Source of the DNA: Mesorhizobium sp. B2-4-15
GTDB lineage: Bacteria > Pseudomonadota > Alphaproteobacteria > Rhizobiales > Rhizobiaceae
Direction: 5' to 3'
Length of the DNA stretch: 60,818 nt
Assembly (NCBI RefSeq): GCF_006658505.1
Contig: NZ_VFUZ01000030.1
Coordinates: 1 to 60,818 of the forward strand
Made by a program: the position numbers and the translations under genes. Under the pieces are notes generated by a model. That model was given only the letters and a program-made list of their open reading frames with translations, did no database searches and was not told the origin of the DNA. Below are positions 17,608 to 27,559 of the stretch, one piece after another; positions within the stretch are counted from its first letter, which is position 1, and each line of letters opens with the position of its first letter.

Positions 17608-18538
17608 ATGCCGGAACTCGAACAGGCGCTGGCCGAAGTCGCCGCCGAAATGGCCGAACGCACTGATCGCGGCGAGGTTGCTTCCTATATCCCGCAGTTG
17701 AGCAAGGTCGATCCAAGGAAATTCGGCATCGCCGCCGTCACCAATGACGGCCGCGTGCTGATGGCGGGTGACGCCGACCAGGCCTTTTCCATCCAGAGCA
17801 TCTCGAAAGTGTTCACCTTGACGCTGGCGCTCGGCAATGTCGGCGATGCGTTGTGGAAGCGGGTAGGGCGCGAACCCTCGGGCAATCCCTTCAACTCGAT
17901 CGTCCAGCTCGAGCACGAGAACGGCATTCCGCGCAACCCGTTCATCAATGCCGGTGCCATCGTCGTTTCCGACATCCTGCTTGCCGGCCACCAGCCGCGC
18001 GAGGCGATCGGCGAGATCCTGCGCTTCATCCAGTTCCTCGCCGACGACGAGACGATCATTATCGACCCGCGAGGTCGCCGCGTCTGAGCGCGCCACCGGC
18101 TATCGCAACTTCGCGCTCGCCAACTACATGAAATCCTTCGGCAACCTTCATCATGCGCCGGAGCTGGCGCTGGGCGTCTATTTCCACCACTGCGCCATTG
18201 CCATGAGTTGCCGGCAACTGGCCATGGCCGGCCGGTTCCTCGCCAATGGCGGCCAGAACCCGGCGACCGGCCATTCCGTGGTGTCGGCGGAGCGGGCGCG
18301 ACGTATCGGCGCCATGATGCTGACCTGCGGCCACTATGACGGCTCAGGCGACTTCGCCTTTCGCGTCGGCATCCCCGGCAAGAGCGGCGTCGGCGGCGGC
18401 ATATTGGGCATCGTGCCGGGCATTGCATCGCTTGCCGTCTGGTCGCCGGGTCTCAATGCCAACGGCAATTCCAAGCTGGGTTCGATCGCGCTGGAGAAAC
18501 TGGCCAGGATGATGAACTGGTCGATCTTCGCCCCTTAG
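17608..18538 (+). pseudogene. glsA: Glutaminase (Ser-dependent), disrupted by a +1 frameshift
   Basis: The region encodes a complete serine-dependent glutaminase (glutamine to glutamate plus ammonia) in two frames. The first part has QSISKVF and the block ending FLADDETIIID, and stops at a TGA at 18085-18087. The second resumes at about 18071 with EVAASERATGYRNFALANYM and continues through GVYFHHCAIAMSC, GGGILGIVPG and WSPGLNANGNS to the natural C-terminus. Removing one C from the CCC at 18066-18068 restores a single frame of 309 residues, a normal family length. No other damage is seen, so the lesion is either very recent or a sequencing error. Confidence 0.9.
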
Positions 18539-18557
18539 TTGAGCCGACAGATATGAA

Positions 18558-18585
18558 AAATCCCGCGCCGTAGGGCGCGGGATTT
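18558..18585. terminator. Bidirectional terminator between glutaminase and rne
   Basis: A perfect 12-bp stem (18558-18569 with 18574-18585) has a 4-nt loop and is flanked by A-rich and T-rich ends. It lies between the convergent glutaminase and rne genes and can serve both. Confidence 0.85.
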
Positions 18586-18616
18586 ATCAACCAATTACTT
18601 CAAGGCATTGAAAGGC

Positions 18617-21604
18617 TTAGAAAAAGCCTTTCCTCTGCCACCAGCCGGCACGTTTCGGCTTTTCTTCGGTCTTGGCTTCCGGCTCATTGGCCACGGTTGA
18701 CGAAACCACCGGCGCGACCGGTGCATCGATGGCCGCCGGCTTACGCCGCGATGGCCGGGCCTTCGAAGGCTCTTCCTCGACGGCGGCTACCACTGTTTCC
18801 TCGGCTACGGTCACCGGAGCTTCGACCGGCGTTTCCGCGGCCGCCTCGGCACCCGTTGATTCGGCGACGGTCTCGGCGGCTGCCTTCTTCGGCTTGGCTG
18901 CGCGACGCGCCCGCTTCGGCTTCTCGGTGGTCGGCACCTCGTCGCTCACGGGAGCCACAGGTTCTTCCACCGCAGCGACAGCCACCGGTTCGATCGACGC
19001 GGGCTCGCTTTCCGAAGCATCAGCCTCGGACGGCTCGGTCGTTTCGTCCGCACTTGCCTCGGCCTCGCCTTCGCCATCCTCACGGCGGTTGCGTTTGCCG
19101 CCGCGCTTGCCGCGCCGGCGCTTCTTGCCCGCGCCTTCCTCCGAAGCCTGCACCGTTTCGTCGGGCTCGGCGGTGCTGATCGGAGCAGTATCGTCTGTTT
19201 CCGTGTCGTCACTGTCCGCCGCGTTTGCCGATTCGGCGAAGTCGCCGGCCGGAGCGGAAATGGAGGCTCCGTCCGTCGGCGCGCCATGTTCGCGGTCGCG
19301 GTCCCTGCCGCCACGACGTCTGCGGCGCTTGCGACGCTTGCGGTCGCGACCTTCGCCGTCCTCGCCGGCAGGCCGCGGCTGCTGATTCTGCTGCGGCTGT
19401 TGGCGCGGCTGCTCGGCCTGCGCCGATGCCTCATCCTCTTCGTCAACGACGACAATCTCGTCCTCGGGCTCTTCCGGCTCGGTATAGGCTGGCAGGCTGC
19501 GCACCTCGACGAAGCCTTCGGGCTTTTCGGCCAGAGCGCCGCGGAAGATCGCGTAGTGCTGCGCGCCTACCGCATCGTCGGCCTCGATGGTGATGGTCAG
19601 GCCGAACCGGCTTTCCAGTTCCACCAGCGTGCCGCGCTTGTGGTTGAGCACGTAGAGTGCCGTTGCCGCCGGCGTGCGAACCGTGATGTGGCTGCGCGAA
19701 TCCTTGAGCAGGAATTCCTCGATCGCCCTGACCACCATCAGCGCCACCGACGAATCGGAGCGCACATGGCCCGTGCCGCCGCAATGCGGGCATGGCTTCA
19801 TGGTCGATTCCAGCACGCTGGCGCGGATGCGCTGGCGCGACATCTCCATCAGGCCGAAATGCGAGATGCGCCCGACCTGGATGCGGGCACGATCGTTCTT
19901 GAGGTGATCCTTCAGCCGCTTCTCGACGGATCGGTTGTTGCGGTTCTCCTCCATGTCGATGAAGTCGATGACGATCAGGCCGGCAAGGTCACGCAGCCTG
20001 AGCTGGCGGGCTACCTCTTCGGCCGCTTCCAGATTGGTGTGGAGCGCGGTGTCCTCGATCGAGTGCTCCTTGGTGGAGCGGCCCGAATTGACGTCGATGG
20101 CGACCAGCGCCTCGGTCTGGTTGATGATGATGTAGCCACCGCTCTTCAGCGTCACCTGCGGCTGCAGCATGCGGTCGAGCTGCGCCTCGATGCCGTTGCG
20201 CACGAAGATCGGTGTCGTGTCGCGGAATGGCTGAACCACCTTGGCGTGGCTCGGCATCAGCATGCGCATGAAGTCCTTGGCCTCGCGATAGCCTTCCTCA
20301 CCCGAGACAAGGATCTCGTCGATATCCTTGTTGTAGAGGTCGCGCACCGAACGCTTGATCAGGCTGCCTTCCTCATAGACGAGGGCAGGGGCGGTGGATT
20401 GAAGCGTGAGATTGCGCACGTTCTCCCAAAGCCGCATCAGATATTCATAGTCGCGCTTGATCTCGGCCTTCGTGCGGCTTTCGCCGGCGGTGCGCAGGAT
20501 GACGCCCATGCCTTGCGGCACTTCGAGATCGGCAACGACTTCCTTGAGGCGCTTGCGGTCGACCGCGCTGGTGATCTTGCGTGAAATGCCGCCACCGCGC
20601 GCCGTGTTCGGCATCAGCACCGAATAGCGGCCGGCAAGCGACAGATAGGTGGTGAGTGCGGCGCCCTTGTTGCCGCGCTCTTCCTTGACGACCTGCACCA
20701 GCAGGATCTGCCGACGCTTGATGACTTCCTGGATCTTGTACTGGCGACGCACCGGTTTGCGGCGGTTGCGCACTTCTTCCAGCGCATCCTCCGCACCGAC
20801 CGATTCGATCTCATGATCGTCGGGATGCGAGGACTGGACCTCCTCCAGCATGCCACGATCATTGTCGGTGGAGGTGGCTTCGCTGCCCTGTTCCGCCTGG
20901 GGAGCGGGCTCGGAAATCACATCGGCTTCGACGGAGGCGGCGATCGAAGTAGGGCCGCCGTCGCGGGTCTCGTTTTCGCCCTCTTCGGAAGAAGAGTCGC
21001 CCTGTTCGGAAGGACCTTCATTATCGTGGGATTCGTCGGCGTGTTCGGATGCATCGGCATGTTCGGAGGTATCCGCCGCATGTTCGATGGTTTCCGAAAC
21101 GTGGGAGGTGTCCTCGGCCACGACGTCAGCGCCATGGCCGTTGTCCTCACCTGTCTCGCCGGCGGCTTCGTTTGCCTCGTCGGAATCGGCTGAACCGGCA
21201 TCGCGCTTGTGCTCGGCACGGTCGCGGCTCTTGCCGCCGCGCCGGCGTCCGCGCCGTCCGCGGTCACGGTTCTGGCGATCGTCGCCATCGCCATCCTCGT
21301 CCTCCTCGTCTTCGGCCTCCTGCGCTTCCGCGCGCAGCAGTGCCTGACGATCGGCGACCGGAATCTGGTAGTAGTCGGGGTGTATTTCACTGAAGGCGAG
21401 AAAACCGTGACGGTTGCCGCCATATTCGACAAAAGCTGCCTGAAGGGAGGGTTCGACGCGCGTTACGCGGGCGAGATAGATATTTCCTTTGAGCTGCTTC
21501 TTGTCCTGGGATTCAAAGTCGAATTCTTCGATACGGTTACCGCGTACGACGACAACGCGTGTTTCCTCCGGGTGGGAGGCGTCTATCAGCATTTTGTTGG
21601 GCAT
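18617..21604 (-). CDS. rne: Ribonuclease E
   Basis: A 995-residue RNase E, the scaffold endonuclease of the RNA degradosome. The N-terminal S1 domain is split by an acidic, low-complexity insertion at about residues 92-288 (Glu/Asp/Ser-rich with EHAD-type repeats), then resumes with QEVIKRRQILLVQVVKEERG. The DNase I-like catalytic core has VAIDVNSG and IVIDFIDMEE, and the zinc link is CPHCGG. The C-terminal 300 residues are disordered: a basic RNA-binding stretch (RKRRKRRRRRGGRD) and acidic/Ala-rich segments, ending in WWQRKGFF. The split S1 domain is typical of alphaproteobacterial RNase E. Confidence 0.97.
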   Translation of the reverse strand: MPNKMLIDASHPEETRVVVVRGNRIEEFDFESQDKKQLKGNIYLARVTRVEPSLQAAFVEYGGNRHGFLAFSEIHPDYYQIPVADRQALLRAEAQEAEDEEDEDGDGDDRQNRDRGRRGRRRGGKSRDRAEHKRDAGSADSDEANEAAGETGEDNGHGADVVAEDTSHVSETIEHAADTSEHADASEHADESHDNEGPSEQGDSSSEEGENETRDGGPTSIAASVEADVISEPAPQAEQGSEATSTDNDRGMLEEVQSSHPDDHEIESVGAEDALEEVRNRRKPVRRQYKIQEVIKRRQILLVQVVKEERGNKGAALTTYLSLAGRYSVLMPNTARGGGISRKITSAVDRKRLKEVVADLEVPQGMGVILRTAGESRTKAEIKRDYEYLMRLWENVRNLTLQSTAPALVYEEGSLIKRSVRDLYNKDIDEILVSGEEGYREAKDFMRMLMPSHAKVVQPFRDTTPIFVRNGIEAQLDRMLQPQVTLKSGGYIIINQTEALVAIDVNSGRSTKEHSIEDTALHTNLEAAEEVARQLRLRDLAGLIVIDFIDMEENRNNRSVEKRLKDHLKNDRARIQVGRISHFGLMEMSRQRIRASVLESTMKPCPHCGGTGHVRSDSSVALMVVRAIEEFLLKDSRSHITVRTPAATALYVLNHKRGTLVELESRFGLTITIEADDAVGAQHYAIFRGALAEKPEGFVEVRSLPAYTEPEEPEDEIVVVDEEDEASAQAEQPRQQPQQNQQPRPAGEDGEGRDRKRRKRRRRRGGRDRDREHGAPTDGASISAPAGDFAESANAADSDDTETDDTAPISTAEPDETVQASEEGAGKKRRRGKRGGKRNRREDGEGEAEASADETTEPSEADASESEPASIEPVAVAAVEEPVAPVSDEVPTTEKPKRARRAAKPKKAAAETVAESTGAEAAAETPVEAPVTVAEETVVAAVEEEPSKARPSRRKPAAIDAPVAPVVSSTVANEPEAKTEEKPKRAGWWQRKGFF

Positions 21605-22256
21605 TATTTCGTTTCCCCCCGGCAGCCGTCAGCCGCAGCTGGCGGGGCAAAGCCCGCTGCTGTGTGTCTGGATGAATGTGGGTGCCGGATAATTGAACGT
21701 CCGCCGGACGCTGCCCGCGTGTCATGGCGGTGCCGCCCGCAGCCATATTGGCGCGGTTTGATGCGGACCTTTCCATGATTGCGCTTGAAGCCATCGTCAC
21801 CAGCAGAACTTTTGAACCAAAGCCCGGAAACCGGACCAGCTTGTTTGCTCATATAGAGCCGGCACGGGAACAAACCCGGCCGTTTTCCTCACGCAGGCGA
21901 TTCCCCCGCCACGGGCGCACACCTGCGAAATTCGTCGCGATCACCTGTAGCCTTCTCGCGTGAAGCGAAAGGAGCCGCCTTTCATCTGACCCTGTAGCAG
22001 GAAGCTGCGGAGGAGGGCGGTTCCAGGATTGCAGTGATCCACTATCGCTTTTATGATTTGGCGGGTTGGAAGGCAACCCCGATTTCCGATGCCGGCAAAA
22101 AGCAGTTCCGCAGCGTAACCCTGGGTTCCAACCTTGCATGAAAAGGCTTGGTTAACCTTCTCTGGATACCAATCGTTAATCGAATTCGCGGCCTAACCGG
22201 CACTTCGGTGAAACGAGCAGGCGCCTGGCGCCAAACCGTGAGCGACTGGAAGAGAG
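21605..22256. other. 652-bp divergent region between rne and amiC
   Basis: No coding sequence or structured RNA family was recognised. By analogy with other bacteria, part of it should be the long rne 5' leader through which RNase E controls its own mRNA; this is inference. The half nearest amiC is more AT-rich (22060-22190) and probably carries that gene's promoter. Confidence 0.4.
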
Positions 22257-23531
22257 ATGGGACTGGCAGACTTCACAGGCAAGGGATGTCGTGTTGGCGG
22301 CCAGATTCTCGGCGCCTTCCGTCTCCTGCTGCTGGTGGCGATTTTCTTTGCGTGCTCCTCTGTTGCCAATGCCGCCGATGCACCGCTCGTGGCGAAGGGT
22401 TACAAGATGGCGGGCGATGCCACCAAGATGCGCATCGTCATGGATTTCGATCGCGAACCGGACATCAAATGGTTCCTGCTGCGTGGGCCCAATCGTCTGG
22501 TCATCGACCTTGCGAATAGCAGGCTGGCCATCGACGCCAAGGATCTGAAGCCGCGCGGCCTGGTCAAGGGTGTGCGGCTGGGCGAGATCGGCGACGGCGT
22601 TTCGCGGCTGATTCTCACCGGCAAGGGGCCGTTCGCCGTCGATAGGCTCGATGTGCTCAAGAACGAGGACGGATCCGGCTATCGCATCGCCATCGACATG
22701 TCGGCGGCCTCCGAACGTGAGTTCGACACCGCCCTCGCCAACCAGGCGTTGACCACCGGCTCCACGGTTTCGACCGACAAGGGTGGGCGGGTCGGCACCG
22801 GCCCGGTCTCCAATCCGGGCCACCGCTTCACCGTCGTCATCGATCCCGGCCATGGCGGTATCGACGGCGGCGCCGAGGGCCTGAACGGCACCATAGAGAA
22901 GAACGTCACGCTGGCTTTCGCCACGGAGTTGCGCGACAAGCTCGCGGCCATCGGCAAATACGATGTCTTCATGACGCGTGACACCGATGAATATCTGCGC
23001 CTGGACGACCGCGTGCGCATCGCCCGCCAGCATGAGGCAGACCTGCTGATCTCGATCCATGCCGACACGATCAGCGTCAAGGGCATCCGCGGCGCCACCG
23101 TCTACACCGTCTCCGACAAAGCGTCGGACCCCCAGGCGCAGGCGCTTGCCGACCGCGAAAATCTCTCCGACCAGTTCGCCGGCATGGTTATCAAGGACGA
23201 CAACAAGGAGGTGACCGACATCCTGATCGATCTGATCCGCCGCGAGACGCATACCTTCTCGATGAGTTTTGCCCACACATTGGTCGGCGAACTGTCGACC
23301 AGCGTGGGCCTCATCAACAATCCGCAACGTTCCGCGGGATTCAAGGTGCTGAAGGCGCCAGACGTGCCATCGGTGCTGGTCGAGCTCGGCTATCTCTCGA
23401 ACGCCAAGGACGAGGCGCAGCTCCTCAACGCCGAGTGGCGCGGCAAGGCCGCGCAAAGCATCACCAACGCTGTTGCGCTGTTCGCCTCCGCCCGAGCCGG
23501 AACCGGAACCGGAACCGGAACCGGAGGCTGA
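22257..23531 (+). CDS. amiC: N-acetylmuramoyl-L-alanine amidase
   Basis: A 424-residue periplasmic amidase that cleaves septal peptidoglycan during daughter-cell separation. A signal peptide (LLLLVAIFFACSSVANA) is followed by an AMIN domain (about residues 45-150; MDFDREPDIKWFLLRGPNRLVIDL in pieces) that targets the septum. The amidase_3 catalytic domain starts at VVIDPGHGGIDGGA and has SIHAD and VLVELGYLSNAKDE. Its last residues are a Gly-Thr repeat coded by five CCGGAA-type hexamers. It is followed by mrcA and prfB, a common rhizobial order. Confidence 0.95.
   Translation: MGLADFTGKGCRVGGQILGAFRLLLLVAIFFACSSVANAADAPLVAKGYKMAGDATKMRIVMDFDREPDIKWFLLRGPNRLVIDLANSRLAIDAKDLKPRGLVKGVRLGEIGDGVSRLILTGKGPFAVDRLDVLKNEDGSGYRIAIDMSAASEREFDTALANQALTTGSTVSTDKGGRVGTGPVSNPGHRFTVVIDPGHGGIDGGAEGLNGTIEKNVTLAFATELRDKLAAIGKYDVFMTRDTDEYLRLDDRVRIARQHEADLLISIHADTISVKGIRGATVYTVSDKASDPQAQALADRENLSDQFAGMVIKDDNKEVTDILIDLIRRETHTFSMSFAHTLVGELSTSVGLINNPQRSAGFKVLKAPDVPSVLVELGYLSNAKDEAQLLNAEWRGKAAQSITNAVALFASARAGTGTGTGTGG
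23497..23526 (+). repeat. Five tandem hexanucleotides (CCGGAA)
   Basis: Four exact CCGGAA units and one CCGGAG run through the last codons of amiC, coding a Gly-Thr tail. Being a multiple of three, changes in copy number would alter only tail length. Confidence 0.9.
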
Positions 23532-23745
23532 CATGCCTCACGGGCGCCTGCAACCGGAGGCGGCGTTGCGCAACGACAACACAAGGTGCCTTTATTTCGG
23601 GCGCGTGGTCACGAAATCAGGGCTTGCCGTATTTTGTCCACATGGTGGCGACATGGGTTTTCGATTACGGTTTGGGACCGGCTCGAAAGCTTGCGTGGAA
23701 GGCGGCTTCGTTTAGGAAATTCCCGAACCAAGGACTGGAGCGGGT

Positions 23746-26202
23746 ATGATTCGTCTCATTGGCTATTTCTTCGGCATCGGCACGACGCTGGCCCTTCTGG
23801 TCGCGGCGGGCGTTGCGATTTACATTAGCCATCTGTCCAAGGATCTGCCCGACTACGAGGTGCTGGCCAAGTATGAGCCGCCGGTGACCACCCGCATCCA
23901 TGCCTCGGACGGCTCGCTGATGGCCGAATATGCGCGCGAGCGACGCCTGTACCTGCCAATCCAGGCGATCCCGGATCGCGTCAAGGCGGCGTTCCTGTCG
24001 GCTGAGGACAAGAACTTCTACAACCACCCCGGCATCGACGTGACCGGCCTTGGCCGTGCCGTCATCGTCAACTTTCAGAATCTCGGCTCGGGCAGGCGCC
24101 AGGTCGGTGCCTCGACGATCACTCAGCAGGTGGCCAAGAACTTCCTGCTGACCGCGGACCAGACCTACGAGCGCAAGATCAAGGAAATGATCCTGGCCTT
24201 CCGCATCGAGCAGGCCTATCCCAAGGATCGCATTCTCGAGCTCTACCTCAACGAAATCTTCTTCGGCTTCGGCGCCTATGGCGTCGCCGGCGCGGCGCTT
24301 ACCTATTTCGACAAGTCGGTGAACGAGCTGACCGTCGCCGAGGCCGCTTATCTGGCCTCCCTGCCGAAGGGACCGAACAATTACCACCCGTTCAAGCATG
24401 CCGATCGCGCGATTGAGCGCCGCAACTGGGTCATCGACCAGATGGTCGAGAATGGCTACGTCACGCGTGAGGAAGGCAACAAGGCCAAGGCCGAGCCGCT
24501 CGGCGTGACGCCACGCCGCACCGGCACCTATCTTTTCGCCGGCGAGTATTTCACCGAGGAGGTTCGCCGCCAGATCATCGCCCGCTATGGCGAGAACGCG
24601 CTTTACGAAGGCGGCCTGTCCGTTCGCACGACGCTTGATCCGAAGATTCAGCTCATTGCTCGCAAGGCGATGCAGAACGGCTTGTTGAAGTACGATACGC
24701 TGCGCGGTTATCGCGGGCCGGTGAAATCGATCGATGTCTCCGGTGACTGGGGCGTGCCTCTGGGCAACGTCAAGGGCCTCGAGGATGTTCCCGAATGGTC
24801 GCTCGCCGTCGTGCTCGACAGTTCCGCGACCGGCCTGTCGATCGGCCTGCAGCCCGCGCGCCAGGCGTCTGGCGACATCGTCAAGGAACGTGTCGAAGGC
24901 ACCGTCAGCAAGGACGACATGGGCTTCGCCATGCGCCATGTGGTCGGCGGCAAGACCGTCAAGGCCAAGTCGCCGGCCGAAGTGCTCAAACCGGGCGACG
25001 TCATCTTCGTGCAGAAGAACCAAGGCTCCGACAATGCCTACAGCCTGCGTCAGGTTCCCGAAGTGGAAGGAGGCCTGATCGCCATGGATCCGCATACCGG
25101 CCGCGTGCTGGCCATGGTCGGCGGTTTCTCCTACGCCCAGTCCGAATTCAACCGTGCCACTCAGGCGATGCGCCAGCCGGGCTCTTCGTTCAAGCCGATC
25201 GTCTATTCGGCCGCGCTCGACAACGGCTATACGCCGGCCTCTGTGATCATGGATGGACCGATCACCATCCAGAGCGGCAACACGACCTGGACACCGAAGA
25301 ACTATGACGGCACCGTCGCCGGCCCGGCAACCCTGCGCTCCGGCATCGAGAAGTCGCGCAACCTCATGACGGTGCGGCTTGCCAACGACATGGGCATGAA
25401 GCTGGTCGTCGAATACGCCGAGCGCTTCGGCGTCTACGATCATCTGGCCCCGTATTTGCCGATGGCGCTGGGCTCCGGCGAGACGACCGTCATGCGCATG
25501 GTTTCGGCCTATTCGATCATGGCCAATGGCGGCAAGTCGATCAAGCCGTCGCTGATCGACCGCATCCAGGATCGCTACGGCAAGACAGTGTTCAAGCAGG
25601 ATGAGCGTGGCTGCGAGGGCTGCAACGCGCCTGAATGGAAGAACCAGCCGGAGCCGGAACTGGTCGACAATTCCGAGCAGGTGCTCGATCCGATGACCGC
25701 ATACCAGATCACCTCGATGATGGAAGGCGTCGTGCAGCGCGGCACCGGCGCCACCATCGGCGAGCTCGGGCGCCACATCGCCGGCAAGACCGGAACGACC
25801 AATGACGAGAAGGACGCCTGGTTCATCGGTTTTACGCCCAACCTCGTCGTCGGTCTCTATATGGGCTACGACACGCCGCGCGGCCTTGGCCATGGCGCCA
25901 CCGGCGGCGGTCTCGCAGCTCCGATCTTCAAGGATTTCATGCGCGTGGCGCTGGACGGCACGCCCAATGTCGACTTCAAGGTTCCCGATGGCATGAACCT
26001 GATCGCCATCAACCGCAAGACCGGCATGCGGGCGACACCGGGTGACCCGGGCACCATCATCGAGGCCTTCAAGCCAGGTACCGGCCCCGCCGACAGCTAT
26101 TGGGTGATCGGCATGGGCGCCGACGGCTCCAACGCCTCCGGCGGCGCGCTATCGCCGCAGGCCAACCAGGCCATTCAGGACGGTGGCGGCGGCCTCTACT
26201 GA
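23746..26202 (+). CDS. mrcA: Penicillin-binding protein 1A
   Basis: An 818-residue bifunctional class A PBP. A single N-terminal membrane segment (residues about 5-27) is followed by the glycosyltransferase domain with EDKNFYNHPGID near residue 86 and GASTITQQVAKNF near 123. The transpeptidase domain has the active-site serine in the SSFKPIVY motif, SRN-like KSRNLM and KTGTTNDEKDAWF. It polymerises and cross-links peptidoglycan in the periplasm. It lies between amiC and prfB on the same strand; a hairpin follows its stop. Confidence 0.97.
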   Translation: MIRLIGYFFGIGTTLALLVAAGVAIYISHLSKDLPDYEVLAKYEPPVTTRIHASDGSLMAEYARERRLYLPIQAIPDRVKAAFLSAEDKNFYNHPGIDVTGLGRAVIVNFQNLGSGRRQVGASTITQQVAKNFLLTADQTYERKIKEMILAFRIEQAYPKDRILELYLNEIFFGFGAYGVAGAALTYFDKSVNELTVAEAAYLASLPKGPNNYHPFKHADRAIERRNWVIDQMVENGYVTREEGNKAKAEPLGVTPRRTGTYLFAGEYFTEEVRRQIIARYGENALYEGGLSVRTTLDPKIQLIARKAMQNGLLKYDTLRGYRGPVKSIDVSGDWGVPLGNVKGLEDVPEWSLAVVLDSSATGLSIGLQPARQASGDIVKERVEGTVSKDDMGFAMRHVVGGKTVKAKSPAEVLKPGDVIFVQKNQGSDNAYSLRQVPEVEGGLIAMDPHTGRVLAMVGGFSYAQSEFNRATQAMRQPGSSFKPIVYSAALDNGYTPASVIMDGPITIQSGNTTWTPKNYDGTVAGPATLRSGIEKSRNLMTVRLANDMGMKLVVEYAERFGVYDHLAPYLPMALGSGETTVMRMVSAYSIMANGGKSIKPSLIDRIQDRYGKTVFKQDERGCEGCNAPEWKNQPEPELVDNSEQVLDPMTAYQITSMMEGVVQRGTGATIGELGRHIAGKTGTTNDEKDAWFIGFTPNLVVGLYMGYDTPRGLGHGATGGGLAAPIFKDFMRVALDGTPNVDFKVPDGMNLIAINRKTGMRATPGDPGTIIEAFKPGTGPADSYWVIGMGADGSNASGGALSPQANQAIQDGGGGLY

Positions 26203-26221
26203 CGGTTCAAATCCCGACCAC

Positions 26222-26242
26222 GGGCCAGCCCGGGGCTGGCCC
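26222..26242 (+). terminator. Terminator-like hairpin after mrcA
   Basis: GGGCCAGCC at 26222-26230 pairs perfectly with 26234-26242 around a 3-nt loop, 19 bp after the mrcA stop. The following ATTTCGCTTT is only moderately T-rich. Confidence 0.65.
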
Positions 26243-26289
26243 ATTTCGCTTTACACGCGGCAGCACCGTCCCTATGTATCGCGCCGACC

Positions 26290-26392
26290 AGAGCAATTCC
26301 AGGAAAGTGCCTAGCGGTTTTCCGTCCGGAATTGCGTCAAACAGAAAAGTTGGAGCGGTTCGGCGTTTCCTTCAAACACCGATCCGCTCTAA
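26290..26392. repeat. Rhizobial interspersed palindromic repeat
   Basis: The element starts with AGAGCAATTCC, contains GCGGTTTTCCGTCCGGAATTG and ends in a hairpin closing with GCTCTAA. Its outer ends form a short inverted repeat (AGAGC/GCTCT). I recognise this pattern as a common intergenic repeat of Mesorhizobium-like genomes; copy number cannot be counted here. Confidence 0.75.
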
Positions 26393-26427
26393 CCGTCACT
26401 TTCAGCAACAGGACAGAATACCAGGCC

Positions 26428-27559
26428 ATGCGCGCGGAAACGCAGAATATTGTCGACGAGATCAGGCAGGCGATAACCCTGCTGAGGAGGCATCTTTGAC
26501 TGGGATCAGGCCATTAAACGGCTTGAATACCTGAATGTCCGTGCCGAGGACGCCAGCCTCTGGAACGAACCGCTGGAAGCGCAGAAGCTGATGCGCGAAC
26601 GCCAGGGCCTCGAGGAAGGCATAGCGGCGGTCAAGGGTCTGACCCAGGCACTGGAAGACAATATCGGCCTGATCGAGCTCGGCGAGGAAGAGGGCGACCA
26701 AGGGGTCATAGCCGAGGCGGAAGCCGCGATCCGATCGATGCAGGGCGAAGCGAAGGCCCGCCAGGTCGAAACGCTGCTGTCGGGCGAGGCTGACGCCAAC
26801 GACACCTATCTCGAAATCCACGCCGGCGCCGGCGGCACCGAGAGCCAGGACTGGGCCTCGATGCTTTTGCGCATGTACACACGCTGGGCCGAGCGCCGCC
26901 GGTTCAAGGTCGAGGTGCTGGAAGTGCATGACGGCGAAGAAGCGGGCATCAAGTCCGCGACATTGCTGATCAAGGGCCACAATGCCTATGGCTGGCTGAA
27001 GACCGAATCTGGCGTCCACCGCCTGGTGCGTATTTCGCCCTATGACAGCAACGCGCGCCGGCATACGTCCTTTTCCAGTATCTGGGTCTATCCTGTCGTC
27101 GACGACACGATCGATATCGACGTTTCCGAATCGGACGTGCGCATCGACACCTACCGCTCCTCCGGCTCGGGTGGCCAGCACGTCAACACCACCGATTCGG
27201 CCGTGCGCATCACCCATATCGCCACGGGCATCGCGGTGGCCTGCCAGGCCGAGCGTTCGCAGCACAAGAACCGGGCGAAGGCCTGGGAAATGCTGCGCTC
27301 GCGGCTCTACGAGGAAGAGCTGAAGAAGCGTGAGGCCATCGCCAACGCCACCGAAGCCTCGAAGAGCGACATCGGCTGGGGTCACCAGATCCGCTCCTAT
27401 GTGCTGCAGCCCTATCAGTTGGTGAAGGACCTGCGCACCGGCGTCGAAAGCACCAGTCCGTCGAGCGTGCTCGATGGCGACCTCGATGATTTCATGGAAG
27501 CGTCGCTGTCGCAGCGCATCGAGGGCGGCGCTGGCGAAGTGGTGGCTGACTTGGATTAG
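26428..27559 (+). CDS. prfB: Peptide chain release factor 2 (programmed +1 frameshift)
   Basis: RF2 terminates translation at UGA and UAA. Reading starts at ATG 26428 and gives 23 codons ending CAT CTT, then an in-frame TGA at 26497-26499. A +1 shift on CTT TGA C continues with DWDQAIKRLEYLN to the stop at 27559, for about 376 residues. The internal Shine-Dalgarno AGGAGG lies three bases before the CTT, exactly the autoregulatory frameshift site known in RF2 genes. The catalytic GGQ is coded at 27170-27178. The position of the SPF anticodon-like tripeptide reads SPY, which I believe is usual in this order. Confidence 0.97.
26486..26500 (+). promoter_or_regulatory. prfB programmed frameshift site
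   Basis: AGG AGG CAT CTT TGA C: an internal Shine-Dalgarno (AGGAGG), the slippery CTT codon and a UGA stop followed by C. When RF2 is scarce the ribosome slips +1 and makes more RF2. Confidence 0.95.

Noticed and set aside
22176..23534. Long minus-strand open frame antisense to amiC (452 codons)
   Set aside because: High-GC shadow of amiC: composition is Arg/Gly/Asp/Val-rich without domain signal, and amiC itself is unmistakable. The same applies to long antisense frames over mrcA, gcl, accC and the helicase.
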